Assembly: GCF_024519435.1 (NCBI RefSeq)
Contig: NZ_JALJRZ010000012.1
Span: 62,001-126,000, forward strand
Length of the DNA: 64,000 nucleotides
Direction: 5' to 3'
Source of the DNA: Terrabacter sp. Ter38
Lineage (GTDB): Bacteria; Actinomycetota; Actinomycetes; Actinomycetales; Dermatophilaceae
Below, piece after piece: positions 53,508 through 62,395 of the stretch. A program made the translations under genes and the position numbers. The notes beneath the pieces were generated by a model, which made no database searches, had not been told where the DNA came from, and saw nothing but the letters and a program-made list of their open reading frames with translations. Position 1 is the first letter of the stretch; each line of letters begins with the position of its first letter.

Positions 53508-53966
53508 ATGCGCACGTTCTTCACCAAGGCCCTCGTGGCCACCGCCGGCCTCGGCCTCGCCGTGGCCGCACCCATCGCCGCCGCCGGCTCGGCCCAGGCG
53601 CTCCCGGCGATCATGATCTACAAGGTCCAGTACGACTCGCCCGGCTCCGACACCGGTAGCAACGCGAGCCTCAACGCGGAGTACGTCGTCATCAAGAACA
53701 CGACGCGCAGCAACCGCGTCCTCACCGGGTGGACCCTGCGAGACAAGACCGGCTACACCTACCGGTTCCCGACCTTCACCCTCAAGGCGGGCGCCACCGT
53801 GACGGTCCACACCGGCCGCGGGTCCGCGACGTCGACGCACCGCTACTACAACAAGACCTGGTACGTCTGGAACAACTCGGGCGACACGGCATACCTCAAG
53901 AACGCCTCGGGCACGACGGTCGACACGTGCGCGTGGAGCGGGGGCGGCACCGCGAAGTCCTGCTGA
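53508..53966 (+). CDS. Secreted lamin-tail domain protein
   Basis: The 152-residue protein has a signal peptide (MRTFFTKALVATAG, cut near AQA, 32) and one lamin-tail (LTD) immunoglobulin-like domain: EYVVIKNT, LTGWTLRDKTGYTYRFP, LKAGATVTVHTG. LTD domains of this type occur in secreted bacterial proteins with a structural or binding role. AGGA precedes ATG 53508. The 338-base stretch after it holds no gene I can support. Confidence 0.85.
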   Translation: MRTFFTKALVATAGLGLAVAAPIAAAGSAQALPAIMIYKVQYDSPGSDTGSNASLNAEYVVIKNTTRSNRVLTGWTLRDKTGYTYRFPTFTLKAGATVTVHTGRGSATSTHRYYNKTWYVWNNSGDTAYLKNASGTTVDTCAWSGGGTAKSC

Positions 53967-54304
53967 GCCGCGAGCTCCTCACGCCCGACGCGCCTCGAGG
54001 GCCAAGGCCTCGCTCGTCACGAGCGGCGCCGTCATCACCGCTGCACGGTCAGGCTCGGTCCGGCCGAGCTCCGCCACCGCCATGACGCGGCCCTCGGGCC
54101 AGGACATCCAGTGGATGGCCGGCGACTACCGATCGACCGCACCACTGCTCGGGGGAGCTTGCACCGCAACCACCATCGGACCCACGGCGTGTGCCGTGGG
54201 CCCGATGCGCGTCGCGACGGCCCTGGTGACGGGCTGGGAAGCGTCGCCCAGCACGCCGCCCGGCGTGCGCGGGGCGGCTCGTCGCTGCCGTAGGCTGTTC
54301 GATC
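53967..54304. other. Gene-free 338-base stretch before prfB
   Basis: No frame in it has coding character on either strand. It holds the hairpin at 54174-54207 and the likely prfB -10 box (TAGGCT, 54291-54296), which ends 8 bases before the GTG start. Confidence 0.6.
54174..54207. terminator. Strong hairpin upstream of prfB
   Basis: CATCGG-A-CCCACGGC pairs with GCCGTGGG-C-CCGATG around a GTGT loop, 14 pairs with one A/C mismatch. No U run follows. It could end a transcript from the lamin-tail gene or be the 3' end of a small RNA. Confidence 0.55.
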
Positions 54305-55417
54305 GTGGCTGTTGACTTCACGCAAGAGATCAGGGACCTGCGCGCGACGATGGACTCCGTGCGCGGGGTCACGAACCTCGACGAGCTCGCCCGGACCATC
54401 GACGAGCTCGAGCAGCAGGCCTCCGCCCCCGACCTCTGGGACGACCCCGACGCGGCGCAGCAGGTCACGAGCGCCCTGTCCCGCGCCAACTCCGAGCGCG
54501 ATCGCATCCTCGGGATGGACGCGCGCATCGAGGACCTCGAGACCCTCGTCGAGATGGGCCAGGAGGAGAGCGACGCCGCCACCCTCGAGGAGGCCGAGCG
54601 CGACCTCGCGACCCTGAAGAAGGACGTCGGCGAGCTCGAGGTGCGCACCCTGCTGTCGGGGGAGTACGACGAGCGCGAGGCCGTCGTCACGATCCGCTCC
54701 GGTGCCGGTGGCGTCGACGCCGCCGACTTCGCCGAGATGCTCATGCGGATGTACCTCCGCTGGGCCGAGCGCCACGGCTATCCGACCAAGGTCATGGACA
54801 CCTCGTACGCCGAGGAGGCGGGCCTCAAGTCCGCCACCTTCGAGGTCAACGTGCCGTACGCCTTCGGGCACCTCTCCGTCGAGGCCGGCACGCACCGCCT
54901 CGTCCGGATCAGCCCGTTCGACAACCAGGGTCGTCGCCAGACGAGCTTCGCGGCCGTCGAGGTCATCCCGCTCATCGAGAGCGACGACTCGGTCGACATC
55001 CCCGAGAACGAGCTCAAGGTCGACGTCTTCCGCTCGAGCGGGCCCGGAGGCCAGAGCGTCAACACGACCGACTCGGCGGTCCGCATGACCCACATCCCGA
55101 CCGGCATCGTCGTCTCGATGCAGAACGAGAAGAGCCAGATCCAGAACCGCGCCGCCGCCCTGCGCGTCCTCCAGTCACGCCTGCTCCTGCAGCGCAAGGC
55201 CGAGGAGGCCGCGGTCAAGAAGGAGATGGCGGGCGACGTCAAGGCGAGCTGGGGCGACCAGATGCGCTCCTACGTGCTCAACCCCTACCAGATGGTCAAG
55301 GACCTCCGCACGGAGTTCGAGACCGGCAACCCGAGCGCTGTCTTCGACGGTGACATCGACGGCTTCATCGAGGCCGGCATCAGGTGGCAGATCGGTGAGA
55401 ACCGCCGCGAGGACTGA
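54305..55417 (+). CDS. prfB: Peptide chain release factor 2
   Basis: The 370-residue RF2 has the UGA/UAA-recognition tripeptide SPF in RISPFDN (about 203-205) and the GGQ loop in GPGGQS (about 246-248). The reading frame is continuous, so the autoregulatory +1 frameshift known from Escherichia coli prfB is absent, as in actinobacteria generally. The GTG start has no ribosome site; a TAGGCT box ends 8 bases before it, which fits a leaderless message. Confidence 0.96.
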   Translation: MAVDFTQEIRDLRATMDSVRGVTNLDELARTIDELEQQASAPDLWDDPDAAQQVTSALSRANSERDRILGMDARIEDLETLVEMGQEESDAATLEEAERDLATLKKDVGELEVRTLLSGEYDEREAVVTIRSGAGGVDAADFAEMLMRMYLRWAERHGYPTKVMDTSYAEEAGLKSATFEVNVPYAFGHLSVEAGTHRLVRISPFDNQGRRQTSFAAVEVIPLIESDDSVDIPENELKVDVFRSSGPGGQSVNTTDSAVRMTHIPTGIVVSMQNEKSQIQNRAAALRVLQSRLLLQRKAEEAAVKKEMAGDVKASWGDQMRSYVLNPYQMVKDLRTEFETGNPSAVFDGDIDGFIEAGIRWQIGENRRED

Positions 55418-55551
55418 CATCTCGCGCGATCTCGTCTTTCGGCGGGCGCGCCGGCCCCTGCGCTCGTAGGGTCGCGTCGTCGGCTCCACCCGACGGCCCC
55501 CGCCCACGGTGGGTCGGCGCAGCTCACGCTCCCGCCTGAGAGGTTCCGCCC

Positions 55552-56022
55552 GTGTCACCCCTCCACCGCCTCGTCACGACGCTCGCCGCCCTGCTGGTCG
55601 CTGCCGCCGTCGCCGTCGGACTGGCGCCCGCAGCGTCCGCCGCCTCCACCAGCGCTTCCCAGCCGTGCAGCAGCGTCCGCCAGATCGGCGACCGGAAGGT
55701 CGTCTCCGACCTCGGCATGTCCGCCTTCACGGTCCGCCAGTACGTCGGCTGGTGCCGCGACGCCCGTGGGTCGGCGTGGATGAACTTCACGTCCGTCTAC
55801 GTCTGGGACCAGTACCACGTGCGCGGCTTCGCCTACCGCTCGCTCGCCGGCGTCGCCGTCCGCGGCGAGCCCGAGACGCGCGGCTTCACGACGGGCGCCA
55901 CCCGACAGCAGCTGAGCTACTCGACCCCGGTGCGCACGACCTCGCTCTGCACGCAGGGTTGGGGCAAGCTCTCCCGCGCCGGCGCGGAGACGGCCCCGGG
56001 CCTCACGACGCTCGTCTGCTGA
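55552..56022 (+). CDS. Small secreted protein, function unknown
   Basis: The 156-residue protein has a signal peptide (cut near ASA, about 30) and a mature part with three Cys (positions near 39, 63 and 127) plus a C-terminal Cys, suggesting two disulfides. Strand-forming segments such as FTVRQYVGWCRD and WMNFTSVYVWDQ hint at a small beta domain. GAGAGG lies 9 bases before GTG 55552. A strong terminator follows. Confidence 0.7.
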   Translation: MSPLHRLVTTLAALLVAAAVAVGLAPAASAASTSASQPCSSVRQIGDRKVVSDLGMSAFTVRQYVGWCRDARGSAWMNFTSVYVWDQYHVRGFAYRSLAGVAVRGEPETRGFTTGATRQQLSYSTPVRTTSLCTQGWGKLSRAGAETAPGLTTLVC

Positions 56023-56039
56023 GCCCCGGCCCGGCACCG

Positions 56040-56068
56040 CGGGCCGCCACGCCGGGGCGGCCCGTTTT
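56040..56068 (+). terminator. Rho-independent terminator
   Basis: CGGGCCGCC (56040-56048) and GGCGGCCCG (56056-56064) form a 9-bp stem with a 7-base loop, followed directly by TTTT. It ends the small secreted protein gene. Confidence 0.88.
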
Positions 56069-56204
56069 CCGGGGGTTTCACCCGTCGGCCCGTAGCCTCG
56101 GAGCCGGTCCCGTTCACGCTGGCGTATGCCGTCACGTGCCACCGGGGCCAGCCGCCGTCCCGCTGATGCCCAGCTGATGTCCAGTACGAGTCGAGGCCCG
56201 TCGC

Positions 56205-57104
56205 ATGATCCTCTTCGAGAACGTCACGAAGACCTACCCGCGGACGACTCGTCCGGCCCTCGACGACGTCAGCCTCGAGATCCCACGCGGTGAGTTCGCC
56301 TTCGTCGTCGGCACCTCCGGGTCCGGCAAGTCGACGATGATGCAGCTCGTCATGAAGGAGCAGGACGTCTCCCGGGGGCGCATCCTCGTCGCCGGGCGCG
56401 ATCTCGACCGGCTGCCGGAGCGCAAGGTGCCGGCGCTGCGGCGTGAGATCGGCTGCGTCTTCCAGGACTTCCGACTGTTGCCGAACAAGACGGTCTTCCA
56501 GAACGTCGCCTACGCCCTCCAGGTCCTCGGCAGCAGCCGGGCCCGTATCCGCCAGACGGTGCCCGAGACGCTCGAGCTCGTCGGCCTCGCCGGCATGGAG
56601 AAGCGCCTGCCGCACCAGCTCTCGGGTGGTGAGCAGCAACGCGTCGCCATCGCCCGGGCCTTCGTCAACCGACCGCCGATTCTGCTTGCCGACGAGCCCA
56701 CCGGCAACCTGGACCCCGACACGAGCCTGGGCATCGTCCAGCTGCTCGACCGCATCAACCGCACCGGTACCACCGTGGTCATGGCCACCCACGACACCGT
56801 CACGGTCAACGCCATGCGCAAGCGCGTCATCCGCCTCGACCGCGGCGTGCTCGTCAGCGACATGGAGGCCGGCGACTACACGACCGGCTCCATACCGCGG
56901 ATCCGGCTCGACGAGGAGGCCGAGGCGCCGCGCCGCGCGGCCGAGCCCGAGGTGTCCGACGGCTACGACGACGGGGACCCCACGGCATACGACACGGACG
57001 ACGATCCGGATGGGCTGCCGCCCATCGGGCGCGACGCCGACGCGCCACGCAGCAAGGGCGGAATCTTCCGGCGGCACCAGGCCGTCCAGACGAGCGACCG
57101 CTGA
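56205..57104 (+). CDS. ftsE: Cell-division ABC ATPase FtsE with acidic C-terminal tail
   Basis: The 299-residue protein has Walker A GTSGSGKS at about 36, signature LSGGEQQR near 140 and DEPTGNLD near 163, the FtsE pattern. Typical FtsE is about 229 residues; here about 70 more follow, rich in Asp/Glu/Pro with a final basic cluster, and probably disordered. With FtsX it relays ATP hydrolysis to a wall hydrolase at the septum. ftsX starts 24 bases after its stop. Confidence 0.95.
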   Translation: MILFENVTKTYPRTTRPALDDVSLEIPRGEFAFVVGTSGSGKSTMMQLVMKEQDVSRGRILVAGRDLDRLPERKVPALRREIGCVFQDFRLLPNKTVFQNVAYALQVLGSSRARIRQTVPETLELVGLAGMEKRLPHQLSGGEQQRVAIARAFVNRPPILLADEPTGNLDPDTSLGIVQLLDRINRTGTTVVMATHDTVTVNAMRKRVIRLDRGVLVSDMEAGDYTTGSIPRIRLDEEAEAPRRAAEPEVSDGYDDGDPTAYDTDDDPDGLPPIGRDADAPRSKGGIFRRHQAVQTSDR

Positions 57105-57128
57105 GCGCGAGACGAAGCGAGACACGAC

Positions 57129-58034
57129 ATGCGATTCCAGTTCCTCCTCGGCGAGATCGGCAACGGCCTCCGACGCAACCTCTCGATGGCCGTCTCGGTC
57201 GTCATCGTCACGATGATCTCGATGTACCTCCTCGGCCTCGGCCTCATGGGCCAGCGGCAGGTCGACACCATGAAGGACTACTGGTACGACCGCGTCCAGG
57301 TCACGGTGATGCTCTGCGCCGAGAAGACCCGCTTCACCAACTGCGCGGGCGAGGCCACGACCGACGCCCAGCGCGCGGCGATCAAGGCCGAGCTCGAGGC
57401 GCTCAAGCCGACGGTCAAGGAGGTCTACTACGAGTCGCGCGACGAGGCGTACGACCGGTTCAAGCAGACCTACAAGAACTCGCCGCTCGCGCGGGCGGGC
57501 GAGTCCTACTTCGCCGACTCCTACCGGGTCAACCTCAACGACGCCGGGAAGTTCGACGTCGTCGCGAGCTCGATCAAGGGCATGCCCGGGGTCGCCGACG
57601 TCCAGGACCAGAAGAAGCTCCTCGAGAAGTTCTTCACCTTCATGAACACGGTGTCGTGGGCGGCCATCGCCCTCTCCTCACTCATGGTGCTCGCGGCCGT
57701 CATGCTCATCTCGACGACGATCCGCCAGACCGCCTTCAGCCGCCGGCGTGAGACCGGCATCATGCGCCTCGTCGGCGCCTCGAACTTCACGATCCGCTTC
57801 CCGTTCGTCATGGAGACCGTCCTGTCGAGCGTGCTCGGCGCCGTCCTGGCCATGGGCATGCTCTGGGCCACGGTGCGCTACGGCGTCGTCGGCTTCCTGA
57901 GCCAGACCCTGACGGACACCGCCTTCATCGGGGTCGCGGACGTCTACTACGTCGCGCCGTTCGTCGTCGTGGGCGTCATCGTGCTCTCGAGCCTCACGTC
58001 CTGGGTGACGCTGCGCCGTTACCTGCGCGTCTGA
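57129..58034 (+). CDS. ftsX: Cell-division protein FtsX
   Basis: The 301-residue membrane protein has one N-terminal helix (about 20-42), a large extracellular domain with two Cys (in MLCAEKTRFTNC), then three helices in the FtsX permease domain with RETGIMRLVGAS. It forms the membrane half of FtsEX, which activates a hydrolase through its outer loop. The M23 gene directly downstream is the likely partner. Confidence 0.95.
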   Translation: MRFQFLLGEIGNGLRRNLSMAVSVVIVTMISMYLLGLGLMGQRQVDTMKDYWYDRVQVTVMLCAEKTRFTNCAGEATTDAQRAAIKAELEALKPTVKEVYYESRDEAYDRFKQTYKNSPLARAGESYFADSYRVNLNDAGKFDVVASSIKGMPGVADVQDQKKLLEKFFTFMNTVSWAAIALSSLMVLAAVMLISTTIRQTAFSRRRETGIMRLVGASNFTIRFPFVMETVLSSVLGAVLAMGMLWATVRYGVVGFLSQTLTDTAFIGVADVYYVAPFVVVGVIVLSSLTSWVTLRRYLRV

Positions 58035-58194
58035 GGCGGGCCGCACTGCACGATCTCCCGAATCCGCTGCCCGGGCCGGGGCGGTGTCCCATGCTGTCCC
58101 CGCCGGTCGACGGCACCTCGATCGACATCGACGTGATGGCGGGATCGTGACGATTTCTCCCCAACGCGAGTGACGTGTGGTACCAATGGAGCAT

Positions 58195-59706
58195 ATGTGG
58201 CTCATGAGGCGTTCTGAGAAGAGCGGGCCCGCGACCAGACTGACGGCCGCCGGGCTCGTCATCACGTGTTCCGTCTCCCTGGCGTCGGCGCTCGTCGCGC
58301 GGGCCGACTCGGTGTCGGACCAGAAGAAGCGCAACGACCAGAAGATCGCCGCGCTGGGTCAGCAGCTCGAGGGCACCAACGCCTCGCTCGCGCGCGCCTA
58401 CGTCAACCTCCAGCGCACCAACGCCGCGCTCCCGATCGCCCAGCAGCGCGTGACCTCCGCCCAGGGCGCCCAGGTGCGGGCCCAGGCGGCCCAGGTGGCG
58501 GCCGAGGCCACCGAGGCCCGCGCGATCGTCGCCGAGGCGAAGGCCCGCGCCCACAACGAGGCCGTGGCCCAGAAGCTCGCCGTGGCCCAGGCCAACGAGC
58601 AGCGCGCCAAGGAGCAGCTCGCCAAGAGCGGCGCCGACCTCGTCAGCAGCCAGGACGCCCTCGACTCGTATGCCGCCGAGGTCTTCCAGGGGTCCGGCCA
58701 GGAGTCCCAGCTCGGGATGGTCTTCGGATCCACCTCGCCCGAGGACTTCGCCAACCGCCTCGTCATGGCCGACACAGCGAGCGCGGTCGCCAGCGACACC
58801 ATCGACACGCTCGCCGCGATGACGGCCGACAACACCTCGACGCGTTCGTACCTCACCTCGGTGCGCGGCGAGATCGCGGAGCTCAAGCGTCAGGCCGAGG
58901 CGGCGCTGCGCGGGGCCGTGGCAGCCGCCGCGGCCGCCACCCAGGCCAAGAACCAGGCGATCATCGCCAAGAACAACGCCGTCACTGCGGCCCAGAACGC
59001 CGCCGCGGCCAAGACGCAGCTCGACCAGCTGAAGTCCAAGCAGTCGGCCTACACCGCCGACCTCGCGGTGCAGAAGCAGAGCGAGGCCGCAGACCTCTCC
59101 GCCGCCCGCGCCGAGTCGGCCCGCCTGCAGGCCGTCCTCGTCGAGCGGGCCCGCCAGGCCCGGATCGCCGAGCAGAAGCGCCAGGCCAGGCTGCGGGCCG
59201 AGCGCGCCGCCAAGATCCGCGCCGAGCGGGCCAAGGCCGCCGCCGCCAAGAAGCGCGGACAGGTCTACATCCCCAAGACGCCGCCGCCGGTGCAGAGCGA
59301 CCCGACGCCGTCGAACTACCTCAGCTATCCCGCCATCGGCCCGACGACCTCCGGCTTCGGCATGAGATGGCACCCCGTGCTCCAGAAGTGGATGCTCCAC
59401 GACGGTCTCGACTGGGGCATCCCGTGCGGCACCCCGGTGTACGCCGCGGCGCCGGGCGAGATCATCCGCGCGGGCTGGCGGGCGAGCGGGTGGGGCAACC
59501 AGATCCTCATCGACCACGGCATCCACCGCGGCATCGACCTCGTCACGAGCTACAACCACCTGTCGAGCATCGTGAAGTTCGGCGGCAGCGTGAACCGTGG
59601 CCAGCTCATCGGCTACTCCGGCACGACCGGCTACTCGACGGGCTGCCACCTGCACTTCGGCACCTACGAGGACGGCACGCCGGTCAACCCCCGCAAGTGG
59701 CTCTGA
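58195..59706 (+). CDS. EnvC-like coiled-coil M23 peptidase
   Basis: The 503-residue secreted protein has a signal peptide, long coiled coils (about 40-130 and 220-340, Ala/Gln/Lys-rich) and a C-terminal LytM/M23 domain (about 385-500). Zinc ligands are present: His402 and Asp406 in HDGLDW, and HLH at 485-487. So unlike EnvC it should cut peptidoglycan cross-bridges itself. The start is uncertain between ATG 58195 and ATG 58204; GGAG lies at 58188-58191. Position after ftsX suggests it is the hydrolase controlled by FtsEX. Confidence 0.88.
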   Translation: MWLMRRSEKSGPATRLTAAGLVITCSVSLASALVARADSVSDQKKRNDQKIAALGQQLEGTNASLARAYVNLQRTNAALPIAQQRVTSAQGAQVRAQAAQVAAEATEARAIVAEAKARAHNEAVAQKLAVAQANEQRAKEQLAKSGADLVSSQDALDSYAAEVFQGSGQESQLGMVFGSTSPEDFANRLVMADTASAVASDTIDTLAAMTADNTSTRSYLTSVRGEIAELKRQAEAALRGAVAAAAAATQAKNQAIIAKNNAVTAAQNAAAAKTQLDQLKSKQSAYTADLAVQKQSEAADLSAARAESARLQAVLVERARQARIAEQKRQARLRAERAAKIRAERAKAAAAKKRGQVYIPKTPPPVQSDPTPSNYLSYPAIGPTTSGFGMRWHPVLQKWMLHDGLDWGIPCGTPVYAAAPGEIIRAGWRASGWGNQILIDHGIHRGIDLVTSYNHLSSIVKFGGSVNRGQLIGYSGTTGYSTGCHLHFGTYEDGTPVNPRKWL

Positions 59707-59796
59707 CCCCCGGACAAAACCGACTCTGAGCCGAGGGCCCCTTCGGGGTAGCGTTGGTGCGCTGACCACACACCTCAAAGGCGGAAGGACGGTCCG

Positions 59797-60270
59797 GTGC
59801 CGAAGGAGAAGGGGCGGTCGCTCATCGCGAGCAACCGCAAGGCCCGACACGACTACCTCATCGACGACACCTTCGAGGCGGGCATCGTCCTTTCCGGCAC
59901 CGAGGTCAAGGCGCTGAGGATGGGGCGTGCGTCCCTCGTCGACGGCTTCGCCATGTTCACCGGTGACGAGCTGTACCTCGAGAACGTCCACATCCCCGAG
60001 TACCTCAACGGCACGTGGAACAACCACGCCCCGCGTCGCAAGCGCAAGCTGCTCCTGCACCGCGCCGAGCTGACGAAGATCGCGCACAAGACCCGTGAGA
60101 GCGGACGCACCATCGTGCCCCTGTCCCTCTACTTCAAGGACGGCCGCGCCAAGGTCGAGATCGCCATCGCGACCGGCAAGAAGGAGTACGACAAGCGCCA
60201 CGCGCTGCGCGAGCGCCAGGACAACCGCGAGGCCGACCGGGCGATGAGCGCCGCCAACCGCCGCCGCTGA
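59797..60270 (+). CDS. smpB: SsrA-binding protein SmpB
   Basis: The 157-residue protein has [17 protein letters not shown], the tmRNA-binding [14 protein letters not shown] and a basic C-terminal tail ([13 protein letters not shown]...), the hallmarks of SmpB, needed with tmRNA for rescue of stalled ribosomes. A tag-RNA gene is not found in the 78 bases downstream. The GTG start follows GGAAGGA. Confidence 0.96.
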   Translation: MPKEKGRSLIASNRKARHDYLIDDTFEAGIVLSGTEVKALRMGRASLVDGFAMFTGDELYLENVHIPEYLNGTWNNHAPRRKRKLLLHRAELTKIAHKTRESGRTIVPLSLYFKDGRAKVEIAIATGKKEYDKRHALRERQDNREADRAMSAANRRR

Positions 60271-60348
60271 GCGGTCGCACGGAACCGCGCGCCCCGGTGC
60301 AGCGTCCGGTGTCAGGATGCATGGGACCAACGACGTGGAGGCACTCCG

Positions 60349-62325
60349 ATGGCTGGACCGACCGGACCGACCGGATCGAGCGTGACGCGCGGACGCCGAC
60401 TGGGCGTGCTGGGTCTGTTCCTGGCAGTCGCCCTGTTCCTGCTCGCCCCGGCTGCCGGCGCCCGGGCCGCGGGGGACGAGGCGATGGACTCCTTCGCCGC
60501 GGTGTACGACATCCAGCCCGACGGCAGCATGAAGGTCACCGAGACCATCACGTGGCGCTTCCCGGCCGGTGAGCAGAAGCACGGCATCTTCCGCGACATC
60601 ATCGTGCGGATGGGCTGGAACGGTGAGGAGAACCGCTACCGCTACTACGACCTGACGGACGTTGCGGTGTCGAGTCCGAGTGGGGCCCCCGACGCCTTCC
60701 GCGTCACCGACAACGGTGCGGCCAAGGAGATCCGGATCGGCTCGCCCGACGAGTACACCAGTGGCACGCAGGTCTACACCATCAGCTACACGCTGCACGT
60801 CGTGCTCAACCCCATCACCGCCGACGGCAAGCCGGCCGCCGACTCGAGCACGGCCGACACGGTCGAGCTCTACTACAACGTCTTCGGGACCAACGAGACC
60901 ACCGTGCGTGACCGCGTGTCGATCACGGTCAAGGCGCCCGCGACGCCGACCCAGGTGGCCTGCTACCAGGGCGTCAACCGGTCGGACACCCCCTGCCAGG
61001 CGACGGCGGGGGACCCGGCCCGCTTCTCGGCCACCGGGCTGACCGCGGGCGAGGCCATGTCGGTGCTCGCCTCCTACCCGGCCTCGGCGTTCGGGGACGT
61101 GCGAGCCGACGTCCGGCAGGGAGACTCGGCGTCGTCGATCGGCTCGGACGCAGCCCCCGCCGCCAACGCCGCCGCCTGGGCCGGCGGGATCGGTGCCCCG
61201 GTGCTCGCCCTGGCGGTCATGGGCACCCTCGTCTGGACCCGCGGCCGGGACGAGCGCTATGCCGACCTCACGCCCGGGCTCTCACCCGCCCACGGCACCG
61301 GTGCCACGGGCGACGGGACGCCGAGCGCCGCGACGGTGCGCGGCGGGTCGTCCACGGTCGCGGTCCAGTTCCAGCCGCCGAAGGGCGTGCAGCCGGGCAT
61401 GGTCGGCACCATCATCGACGAGACCGCCAACCCGATCGACGTGTCGGCCACGGTCATCGACCTCGCGGTGCGCGGCTTCATCCGGATCGAGGAGAGCGAC
61501 GGTGGGGGAGTCTTCAGCCGCACCGACTGGACGCTGACCCGGCTCGCGCCGCCGGCCGACGAGCGGCTGCTGCCCTACGAGCGCCAGCTGCTCGACGGCA
61601 TCTTCTCCAGCCGGGGCGACGTCGTGCGCCTCTCGGAGCTGAAGAACACTTTCGCGAGCACCCTCAAGCGCATCCAGGCGGGGATGTACGAGGAGGTCGT
61701 CACGCGGGGCTGGTTCCGGTCCTCGCCCCAGACCCAGCGCGGCGCGTGGCAGGGCCTCGGGCTCGTCATCGCCGTGCTCGGCGGCCTCATGCTCTTCTAC
61801 GGCCGAGCCGCGATCAGCGCGATCCTCGGCGGCAGCTTCAGCGGCGGGGTCGCTCTCGGCATCGGTCTCGTCGTCGCCGGCCTCATCGTCTGGTTCCTCG
61901 GCGGACGGATGGCAGCCAAGACCGCCGAGGGCTCGGCCGTGCTCGCCCAGTCCCTCGGCTTCAAGGAGTACCTCACGACCGCCGAGGCGGGGCAGATCGA
62001 GTTCGAGGAGGCGTCCAACATCTTCAGCCGCTACCTGCCGTATGCCGTCGTCTTCGGTGTCGCGGACCGGTGGGCCAGCACGTTCGCCGACGTCGCGAAG
62101 GCGGCCGAGGCCGCGAACCGGCCGCTCGTGATGCCGACGTGGTACGTCTGGAGCGGCAACGCCTTCCCCGACTTCACGAGCATCGCCGACGGCGTCGACT
62201 CCTTCTCGACGACGTCGACGGGCACGTTCACCTCGACGCCGGGCTCGTCGGGATCGTCCGGATTCTCCGGCGGCGGTGGCTTCTCCGGCGGCGGTGGCGG
62301 CGGATCGTCGTCCGGCTCCTGGTGA
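60349..62325 (+). CDS. DUF2207 membrane protein
   Basis: The 658-residue protein has a signal/anchor helix (about 18-40), a large extracellular domain (YDIQPDGSMKVTETITWRF, HGIFRDI) typical of DUF2207, a membrane helix near 282-302, a cytoplasmic winged-helix-like part and two more helices (about 465-525). It ends in a Ser/Gly-rich tail (GGGGFSGGGGGG). This family is of unknown function, often near envelope genes. ATG 60349 has GGAGG about 9 bases upstream. Confidence 0.88.
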   Translation: MAGPTGPTGSSVTRGRRLGVLGLFLAVALFLLAPAAGARAAGDEAMDSFAAVYDIQPDGSMKVTETITWRFPAGEQKHGIFRDIIVRMGWNGEENRYRYYDLTDVAVSSPSGAPDAFRVTDNGAAKEIRIGSPDEYTSGTQVYTISYTLHVVLNPITADGKPAADSSTADTVELYYNVFGTNETTVRDRVSITVKAPATPTQVACYQGVNRSDTPCQATAGDPARFSATGLTAGEAMSVLASYPASAFGDVRADVRQGDSASSIGSDAAPAANAAAWAGGIGAPVLALAVMGTLVWTRGRDERYADLTPGLSPAHGTGATGDGTPSAATVRGGSSTVAVQFQPPKGVQPGMVGTIIDETANPIDVSATVIDLAVRGFIRIEESDGGGVFSRTDWTLTRLAPPADERLLPYERQLLDGIFSSRGDVVRLSELKNTFASTLKRIQAGMYEEVVTRGWFRSSPQTQRGAWQGLGLVIAVLGGLMLFYGRAAISAILGGSFSGGVALGIGLVVAGLIVWFLGGRMAAKTAEGSAVLAQSLGFKEYLTTAEAGQIEFEEASNIFSRYLPYAVVFGVADRWASTFADVAKAAEAANRPLVMPTWYVWSGNAFPDFTSIADGVDSFSTTSTGTFTSTPGSSGSSGFSGGGGFSGGGGGGSSSGSW

Positions 62326-62338
62326 CGACAGCCAACAC

Positions 62339-62384
62339 GACCGGCCGGGTGCCCCGGACGAGGTCCGCGACACCCGATCCGGTC
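62339..62384. terminator. Imperfect hairpin between convergent genes
   Basis: GACCGG-C-CGGGTG pairs with CACCCG-AT-CCGGTC around a loop of about 19 bases, between the stops at 62325 and 62396. No U run. Confidence 0.4.
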
Positions 62385-62395
62385 TGTGGGCGTGT

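Noticed and set aside
54305-54400. Programmed frameshift in prfB
   Set aside because: The gene reads through in a single frame from GTG to the end, without an early in-frame UGA or slippery CUUUGA-like site.
60271-60348. tmRNA (ssrA) after smpB
   Set aside because: Only 78 bases, no CCA-ending acceptor stem and no tag-like reading frame.
57994-60798. Minus-strand open frame of 934 codons opposite the M23 and smpB genes
   Set aside because: It crosses two well-identified genes on the other strand and shows no recognisable motif; a by-product of GC-rich third positions.
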